Source of the DNA: Acanthamoeba castellanii str. Neff
Taxonomy: Eukaryota > Discosea > Longamoebia > Acanthamoebidae
Assembly: GCF_000313135.1 (NCBI RefSeq)
Contig: NW_004457712.1
Span: 155,882 to 219,881 of the forward strand
Reading direction: 5' to 3'
DNA: 64,000 nucleotides
Shown: positions 56,242-64,000 of the stretch, piece after piece
Position numbering within the stretch: the stretch's first letter is position 1
Layout: every line of letters begins with the position of its first letter
The notes under the pieces: generated by a model
The model's database searches: none
Seen by the model: only the letters and a program-made list of their open reading frames with translations
What the model was told of the DNA's origin: nothing
Made by a program: the position numbers and the translations under genes

Positions 56242-59200
56242 ATGAGCGAGATGGAAGATGAAGACGCAATACACGCGGAGAGGGAAGAGGATGACTGGGC
56301 AGACGGCAGCGCTGGACAGCACGATCAAGAAGAAGGGGAAGGAGCACGCCCATCTGCTCGAGTCTTGTACGATTTGCTGGATCTCTCGCCCAAGGACAGA
56401 TGGACATACGATGAGGAGCAGGTAAAACCTTTCCCTTCTCTAGAGTGCCGCAATCGACTGCTTGGCACGAATGTGAAGTTGATTTATTATTCCACTGCTT
56501 TGCAGGAGGAGGAAGATGTGAGGCTACGTCGCCTGGGTCCACTGAAGCTGGCGGCAGCACAGTTGCAGTGGTTCTGGCAGGAGCTAGTGCCAGCAGCTCT
56601 GAGTGAGCTGGGCCTGTCATCACTCTATGGTGCCGAGTCGGTGAGTGCAGTGGTGCGGTGGGCTCCCGCTGCCCTCAGGCAGCATCGCAGGGGCGCACCC
56701 GAATGGACTCTCGCTCTGTCGCCTGCTGGCGATGCGTTGGCCATAGTGCAGAACCTCCAGGTGTCTTTTCGCTATGCCGCCGACAACTTCCGCATCACCA
56801 AGATGACGTGGAAGAGTGCGTTCTCTCCTCCTCGTCCAGGTGCACGAGTAGATGACTGACCTCGCTTTTTCTTGCAGTGCCTGCCCCGCTGCAGGGACCA
56901 GCTTCCCAATGGCGCTATTGTGCGTGGACTGAAGACTCCAAGTACTTCGCCGTCGGCACCGTTACAGGCCTCGTATACGGTACGCGCAGTTGGCTGCAGT
57001 GTGCTGCAGCGCTGAGCTCACTTCATTTTCACTTGCGTCGCCTATCAGTCCTACAGAAGGGTAGCGTCAAGCACACCTTTGACGTTCGCCAGCTGGGTAT
57101 GGGCAAGGCTCTGGCCGGCCTTGCGTTCCGCCGAGGTGGCCCCGTAGATAAGAAGGCAAGGGTGCGTTCGTCAGCCTCTCGCAGTGCTTTCATGTGTTGT
57201 TTTACTTCACCCGTCTGACACCACCAGACTCGAGCTTATTCTCATCACGCACGAGAGGAAAGTGTGGCGGCTTCCATTGCCCAAGCTCGCCATCGGCATC
57301 GACCCTGCATCACCGGACATTCGAGCGTTGGATGTCAGCACTTACCACCACAGCGTTGGGGCCATCGCTTACTACTCTCGGTCTGATCTCCTTGCCATCG
57401 CTGGAGGCCCCCACCCTTTGGGCGACCGCTCCAAGGACGGTGCGACCCATCGATCCTTCTTCACCTCGATCCCCATGCTCACCTTCCAGTGGTATGCAGA
57501 GGGATCGCTGTCTTTGTGGCACTTGTCCGACAATGCCCCACATTTTGTGCTGGCTCACAGTACCATGCACGCCACCCATGCGGACCACATGGCCGGCCGA
57601 GGGATCTTCGCCCCTGTCACCCAGTACTTTTCGAAGTCCAAGACCAAGGCCATCTATCACAAGGCACGTTGCACTGCCGCGGGCAACTCGGTCCTTATCT
57701 GCTCACCTGTGCACCGTTGCAGGCCGTGTTCTCGCCCAGCGGTGACAAGATCGCAGTCGTGGACCTCACGGGGCGAGTGGACGTGCACACCGCGGTGGGT
57801 CCGTCCTACACTCAATTGGCCAGCTGGAGTTCCGAGGAGCTCTCCCTCCTCATCACCTCCCTCCCGCCGGCGACTTCCTCCCGAGTCGTCACCCACGGTT
57901 TGCTTCCTCCTTTCCATGGCTCTTTTGTGGCCTCTCCTGCACGTTCCAATCATTTTTTCCCCTTCGCGCAGTGGTGGACTTGGGATGGTGGTCCGACGAG
58001 CTCTTGCTTCTCGCCTTCGCCACTGGCGAGGTCATCATCTCCCCACTCCATCACCTTCAGAATCTTCTTGGTTCGTCCCATCTCCCACATACAGCTGCTC
58101 GGTTGAGTCCTGACCGCGTACCCTCTACGCACAGGCTTGTCTGGCGCCGCCGAGATATTCGAGAAGCAGCCGTCGGTCACCAGCATCGCCGGCCACAAGG
58201 CGTTCATCCTCGAATGTCGCCAGCAGTCTGTAGCGGTGGCATACTCATCGACTCTCGAGCACCGTACCAACCGGTAACTTCTAATCGCACACAATTCTGC
58301 GCAACAAGGCGCTGCTAATCAAATGTGTGATTGGTTAGCCGCCCTGCCGATACGCCCCAGGAGCTGAGTACATTGCGGTGGCTGGCGCAGTGGCTGCGCA
58401 ACTACGCCTGGGAAGTGGCCGAACACTTTTGGAGCCCCGATTGGTGGCTCAACTCCCTGAGGTTCGTAGCTCAGTTCAGCTTCCTCCTTTATCAGCCACC
58501 AATGGCCTAACCAACCACATCTGCAGTGCATCCATGATGCGTCGCCTCAACTTGCGAAAGACCTACCGACTGCTCGCCCTCAGACAGACTACTCCCCTCA
58601 AGCTTTGTCTCAAGCTCTTGCAGCAGGAGCGGTACTGCTCCGCCCCTTCTCACATTTTCTCCCTCAACCAACTCAACTTTTCCTCTGTGTCCAGGTACGA
58701 GGAAGCGCTCAATCTAGCGCAGGTGTACAACCTCAACACAGATCTTGTGTACCAGAAGCAATGGGCAGCTGCACCTGTCAGCCCAGAGTCCGTCAAGGTG
58801 CTCCACCTTGGCCTTCTGGTTCTGCATTCAGTTTACTCATCATATTCTTCTGCTTCCACACGCAGAATTACCTCAACCGTATTTACGATCAGCGCTGGGT
58901 GCTGTGGGAGTGCCACAGACGCGTACCCAATGAGCCACAAGCCGTCGAACTCCTCCTGGAATACGGTACTGTCGTGCACGCGCGGACTGAATCGGTACCC
59001 ATCTAATCGTACGACTATCGGCCACAGGACTACAACACACGGTGCCGACGTGGATGTATGAATACCGCGCATCCGACAGTGTTGACCGCACTGGCACGAC
59101 TGCGAGCTCGAGTCTCTCGTTCGGACTCACCAAGCCTGTTGCCAAACGGTGCAAACCTCTCGTACATCCACCCATTCACTACAACAAACAGCCAACTAAC

Positions 59201-62200
59201 TCTCCCACCGCAGGCTATCGGGCGGGGACAAGGAGCTTTGCTTGCATCGGCTACTGTTCTTGCAGTACCTCGACCGACTGCGCACATTCCGCCAGATAAT
59301 CAAAGACAGTACGTTTGGCCACACTTTCATCTGCTCCTCCTCGCTCGGGCGGCTCACTCCTCTTGTTGCGCTCGCAGACGAGTTCTGCGCATCGACATTC
59401 CTCAAATTCCGAAGCTGCGAGCTGCTGGCGGCTGCCAAGGAGTACGCCCGGGACGAAAACTTTGACGCGGTCGAGGTCATGCTCGCCCGCCACCTTGAAC
59501 TTCTGGTGCCCCACCTCCTGGAGATCTTATCGCAGTGTCCCGAGACCACCCCGCCCTCCAGCTACGAGCGGCTTCTGCCTCCATTCCTCTCCCTACCAGG
59601 TCCGTTCTCCGCTCTCTGGCAACTTTTCACTCTCGCAATCCCTCTCGCTCGTTCTCTTCTGATGCGTCGCACGTCTTCTGCAGACAAGCAAGCCACGCCA
59701 TTCCGCGAATCCGATTGGGTGGAGGAGGACGACATCCTGGCTGCCCTGGGCATCAGCTCAAAGAACGATCTCCAGCAGATGTACTCGTTGCTCCACGCCT
59801 CGTCATCCTCGGGTGCCTCGCCTCGGCCGCCATCAGCATCGTCGTCCTCTGTTTCGTCCGGCTCTGCTGTGGTCGCGGGTACGCAGTAGCCCGCCAGCAA
59901 CTACCACGTTGACCTGTCACTAACCTCTTCTGATGTCATTTGGAGTAGACGCTACTCGCCAGGACTTTAGGAACAACGAGGACGTGTACTACGACGACAA
60001 GCAGTATTTCGCCGAGAGGGTGAGAGAGGAAACGTTACCTGCCGCGGCGGGAATGGAGCTTTCGCTGGAGCAAATAGAACGGTGGTACCAGGACAGGTAC
60101 GTGAACCTGGTTCTACTGTCATGCGCTGTTGCTGGCACAGCCCCTGTGCTCACCCCGAGCGCCCTGTTCACCGTGACGTGCAGGGCCAAGGAGATCGATG
60201 AGACGTCAGGCCAACTGGAGAACGCGCTGATACTGATCGAGTGCGGTCTTAGAAGAGGCGTGAAGGGGCTCGAGGCGGTGCACAACGAGCTGGTTACTCT
60301 CTCCTCCCTCGTTTACGATGACGACGAGGCCCTGCAACACACCCACACCACACCGACCGCCGCAAGGAGTGACCCCAAACAGCTATCTCACGCGATCGAG
60401 GCCCGTGCATCGTCGTCGAACGCCTTCATCACATTCCATCGCTTCCACGACCTGAGCGACGATGCCAAGCTTCATCTGCTCCTGGCCGACTCGACAGACG
60501 CGACGCTGATGAGGAACATGAAGACGCGGGCTCTTCCCTTCCTGCAGCGGCTGCGAAAGCGCAACATTGACGAAACCTCCCTGCTGCGCCAGTGGATGGT
60601 GAGCGTGGCCCAAGGCGACCGCTTTCACTGGTGCGCCCTCATCATACAGGTACGGATTCCTTCCCTCACGCCTCTCTGAACCGAACTGAAGGTTAACGTG
60701 CGTTGCAGGCGAGCCGGCCGACCAAAGACAATCCGGAGGAGAACCGCATCATACAATCTCCCCTAGAACTCATGCGGACTGCATTGGAAGTGGTTTACGC
60801 CTGCCCTGCTACCTCTGCTCACGCCATCCAGCAGATGGGCATCATCTTCGAGGTACCCCAGCCAGCGTGTCCCGGTGCCCGCCATGTGCAACGTCTTAAG
60901 AGATTTACCTCTCCCCTCCACATTCTTTTAGTCACTTCCGGAGCGAGTGGTCGGAGCGACCGAGGACGATACGGAGCTGCATAGCCGCGCTGACCGGCTG
61001 GAGAAGCACCTCAACACCAATGAGATTCTTCTCAAATAGTACGCCTTTCTTGTGTCCTTCGCCTCCTCAGACACGAGAGCGGCTCACGGCGCACTTTCCA
61101 AATTTCCTACTTTCCTCCCCAGCGAGCTCGCACAGCCGATGAGCTTCTTCGAACAGTATGAGGCCAACCCGGCAGACCTGAGCACGGCACACGCGCTCCT
61201 CCACCGCATGGCCCAAAAGGTGGTGCGGGGCGGAGGCGAGGCTAACCAGGTGTGGATCGACCTCCTCAGGGACATGCTCATCATTCGAGACCAGGTACAC
61301 CTCACCGCGATGCACTCCTCGATTGCTCTCATTACCCACGCCCGATATCCCCTCCGCGCAGGTCTTCACGAACATCGGCGACGAGTTCTGCTACAGGCTA
61401 TTTTGCTCGACCCTGCTCCACACTGGGCGTATGCCAGCCTCTTTTTCAAGGCCGCTGTTGGCGCCAAGTTAGTGATTGCCTGCTAACGGGGACTCCATTG
61501 GGTTCGCTAGGCTTCGAGTTGGCGGCAGAGTACCTGCGACAGCTGGGCCGGGCCACTGCTGAGGACTTGATAGTGGAGGCAGCGCGACTTCATTTTAACT
61601 CGGCAGCGTCACCGCACCACCGCGAGATGGCCATGGCCAAGCGATGGTATCTACCCTGCACCACAGCACCAACTGCGCCGCAGATGACCGCTGACCGTTT
61701 TCCTTTCGATTTGTAAACCACCAACAGTCTCTCAATGGTGCCCCTTTCTGCCTCGCTTGCCGCCGAGCGCGACCTCATCGACGGTGTCAAGCTTCTGAGC
61801 AAGTAATGCTGCCCCACCCCAAGACATCATTAACGGCAGGTCTGTACTAACGCGCCCATCGCCACAGGCTCGGACTGCACCTGCTCCCCGTGCAGATAAG
61901 GCTACGCCTGAACGCCGTGGACCAACTGGTGGCTCAGCTCCTCGAGACCAATCCCGAGTGCGTACAGAATCGGCATGTGCTGTCGATTCTGTTGTTGCTA
62001 ACATCTGTAATTCATCGCAGGGTGTACAAGGAAGTGGATGAATTACAGCAGGTCGGCTCGCTGCTGGGCGCGAGTGTGGAAACTAAGGAAAAGATCAGCT
62101 TGCTCATCGCCCGTGCTGCCTTCGAGCAGCACGACTACGAGACTGCGCACGAAGTACTCTTTTCCCTAATGATGGTCACACTGCCACGTTGCGGGCTCTA

Positions 62201-64000
62201 ATATTCCGATGATTGATACCCAGGTCTGCCAGAAGCTGATGAGCCTGGGCAACACGACAGTGAGCGCCATTTGCGCCGACTTGGCTCGTGCACAGGACTA
62301 CCGCGATGTTCGCGCGCGGCTGTCCTTGGTTCGTGCAAAGCCCTCTTCATTTCTTACTTTTGCGCGTACACTCACACACCCACTTGCACGCAGGCTTCGT
62401 TCGCGCTGAGTCACTGCGAGGTTACCGCGGTGGGCGATCTCTTGGCGCTCTACCGGCAGCTCGAAGCCCGTGTGCAGGCGGACGCAACTCTAGCCGCCGC
62501 ACCTATGGAAGTCAACAAGACCGGTAAGCACGCGTCTCTCTGATATCTGATTCCAACTGCAGCTGAGCTCGCTGACGGTCTGCGCGTTTGCAGAAAGCGA
62601 GGCGACCACGGCGAACGAGGACGAGGCGGAGCAGGGCATCGTGAGCACAATGTTGAGTCAAGAGCTGCAGGTGCTGTCCAACGCAACGGCAGCGGAGTCG
62701 CGGAGACTCAAGGCCGCGCGCTTCTTCCCGACACACCCCTTCTACTCCCCCCAACACCACCAAGAACACAAGGAGTGCGTGCTCAACACACTTTCCTCCC
62801 CGTTCTCTACCTTTCTCTGTACTTTGGAGCTGATCTCGGCTTGGCATCGTCGCACAGATCAGTGGAGGAGACGCCACACACCGAGATTGGAGCAGACGAA
62901 GCCCTTCTCCGCTTGTCGCTGGTTGCCGGCGGTGAGGGACCGGATCCGAGCCTCGTGGCCCGGCTGGCGCGAGCCAACGCCCACGTCGATCTTCCCCTCA
63001 CGTTTGCCTACCTCGCCGCGGCTGATCAGGTACCCCATCGCGCATGCGCATCACTCACTGCGCTCTCCTAAAGCGCAAGGGCCCACGCAATTTGTCCAGG
63101 ACGATGCGGCAGGCGAGCTCTTCGAAGACATGGCCAACCGGGCGCGTGATGGTGACTGGGGCGCGATGCGCGCCGAGGAGGAAAGGTGGAGGCTGGCCGG
63201 CTGTTACTACTTTGCCCTCCGTTGTCTGATCTACTTGCTCTACGCCGTGCCCTCGCTCACCCTGGTACGACACGTGACACTCAGATGGCCCATGGTTGGG
63301 ACAATGCCCTCTTACTTTCGTTCCTGGTGTCCGCACGCACGCGCAGGCGGGTGTGGACCAGAGTCTGTTCCATGACCAGGACATGGCCTCGGTAGTGCAG
63401 CGGCTCCAGGACCTGCTCGATGGTCGCTTCCTCGAAGAGCACAAGTACGTGGACGTCCCTCGATCGATTCCCGGGTTGTTCGCTCATCGTTTATCCCCAT
63501 TCAGGGTCAACGTGGCGCCCATTGAAGAAACGCTGAGTCGATTCAAGAGCAGCTACGCCCGGCTTTGCACCGCCCGACAAGAACGACAGCTGGCGGAGGT
63601 AAGCGGCGACGTCGACAAGGACCGGCTCACCACAGACGAGGTTTATGGGTATGTTCGCTCACTCATCTCCGATCATGAATATAATGGACCCTCTCTCACA
63701 CGCTGTCCATCACTGGTTTCAGAAAGGAGGTACTGTTGGGGCTGGGTCGCACCTCCAAGAAGGCCGCGCTCACCGTGGCGTTCACCCTTGCGCGACGCTA
63801 CACCTTCCCTGAGTACCTCGTACGCCCTCCTCGCTGGGACCTTTGCCCCCACACCTCCTATCGGGCACCAGTCGCCCGCACGTGTGGCTTATATGTCCGA
63901 TCACGCGCATCAGGTGGCCATCGAGAGCTTGGAACACACCTTGCGCAACCCGGAGGCCTCGGCGCAGAGTTTCACCGACCTGGCCACTTTCCTTGCTCCT
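56242..64000 (+). CDS. NBAS: NBAS (neuroblastoma-amplified sequence) homologue, 3'-incomplete
   Basis: The ATG at 56242 opens an acidic N-terminus. A beta-propeller-like N-terminal region follows (PEWTLALSPAGDALAIVQN; LELILITHERKVWRLPLP; WYAEGSLSLWHL). The NBAS/Sec39 helical region begins with DLVYQKQWAAAPVS and NYLNRIYDQRWVLWECHRRVP, then HRLLFLQYLDRLRTF and MELSLEQIERWYQDRAKEIDE. Later come KLGLHLLPVQIRLRLNAVDQL, EKISLLIARAAFEQHDYETA and SFALSHCEVTAVGDLLALY, which match Sec39-type blocks. More than 25 short exons occur and the gene runs past the window edge. NBAS is part of the ER tethering complex with RINT1 and ZW10 for Golgi-to-ER vesicles and has a reported role in nonsense-mediated decay. 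Confidence 0.85.

Overview
The window is nuclear DNA of a free-living amoebozoan, most likely Acanthamoeba or a close relative. The evidence is: GC-rich genes with many short introns (about 50-150 nt); SH2-kinase, FYVE/RhoGEF, RasGEF and RhoGEF genes of Dictyostelium/Acanthamoeba type; a secreted protein resembling conditioned medium factor; and an RFX factor. Species assignment is inference from gene content; no marker gene is present. No tRNA, rRNA, CRISPR or bacterial operon was seen.

Layout. Bases 1 to about 4260 form a strikingly different island. CpG is almost absent (about a dozen sites by eye), TpG/CpA is abundant, intron donors are mostly GTATG, there is a long Glu-rich purine tract, and short dyad-centred repeats recur. 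It holds decayed, gene-like fragments, including a truncated short-chain dehydrogenase. From about 4320 the sequence is CpG-rich and densely coding. In order: SH3 protein (+), EF-hand/transmembrane/coiled-coil protein (+), LamG-like protein (-), SRP54 (+), Cys-rich secreted protein (+), secreted alpha/beta-hydrolase resembling conditioned medium factor (+), class IV-like sirtuin (-), ribosomal protein uL4 (+), RasGEF (+), DCAF1/VprBP (+), TBC1D8/9-like Rab-GAP (-), a pseudokinase-kinase-SH2 protein (+), DH-PH RhoGEF (+), TLC-domain membrane protein (-), DGAT2 (-), FYVE-DH RhoGEF (-), a second FYVE protein (-), RFX factor (-), and NBAS/Sec39 (+, running off the right edge).

Functional themes are small-GTPase signalling (RasGEF, two RhoGEFs, a Rab-GAP), phosphotyrosine/TKL signalling (kinase-SH2), ER and secretory traffic (SRP54, NBAS, DGAT2), CRL4 ubiquitin ligase (DCAF1) and secreted factors. 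These are independent genes, not an operon, but packing is tight: convergent stop codons can be 64 nt apart and divergent starts about 180 nt apart.

The observations most worth following are: the CpG-depleted island; the JAK-like pseudokinase-kinase pair with a C-terminal SH2; two neighbouring FYVE genes that both encode the zinc-binding core on a 22-nt microexon with identical intron phases; a perfect 14-bp hairpin filling half of a 61-nt intron; a DCAF1 whose second WDxR motif reads WDLH; and the dominance of GTAC 5' splice sites.
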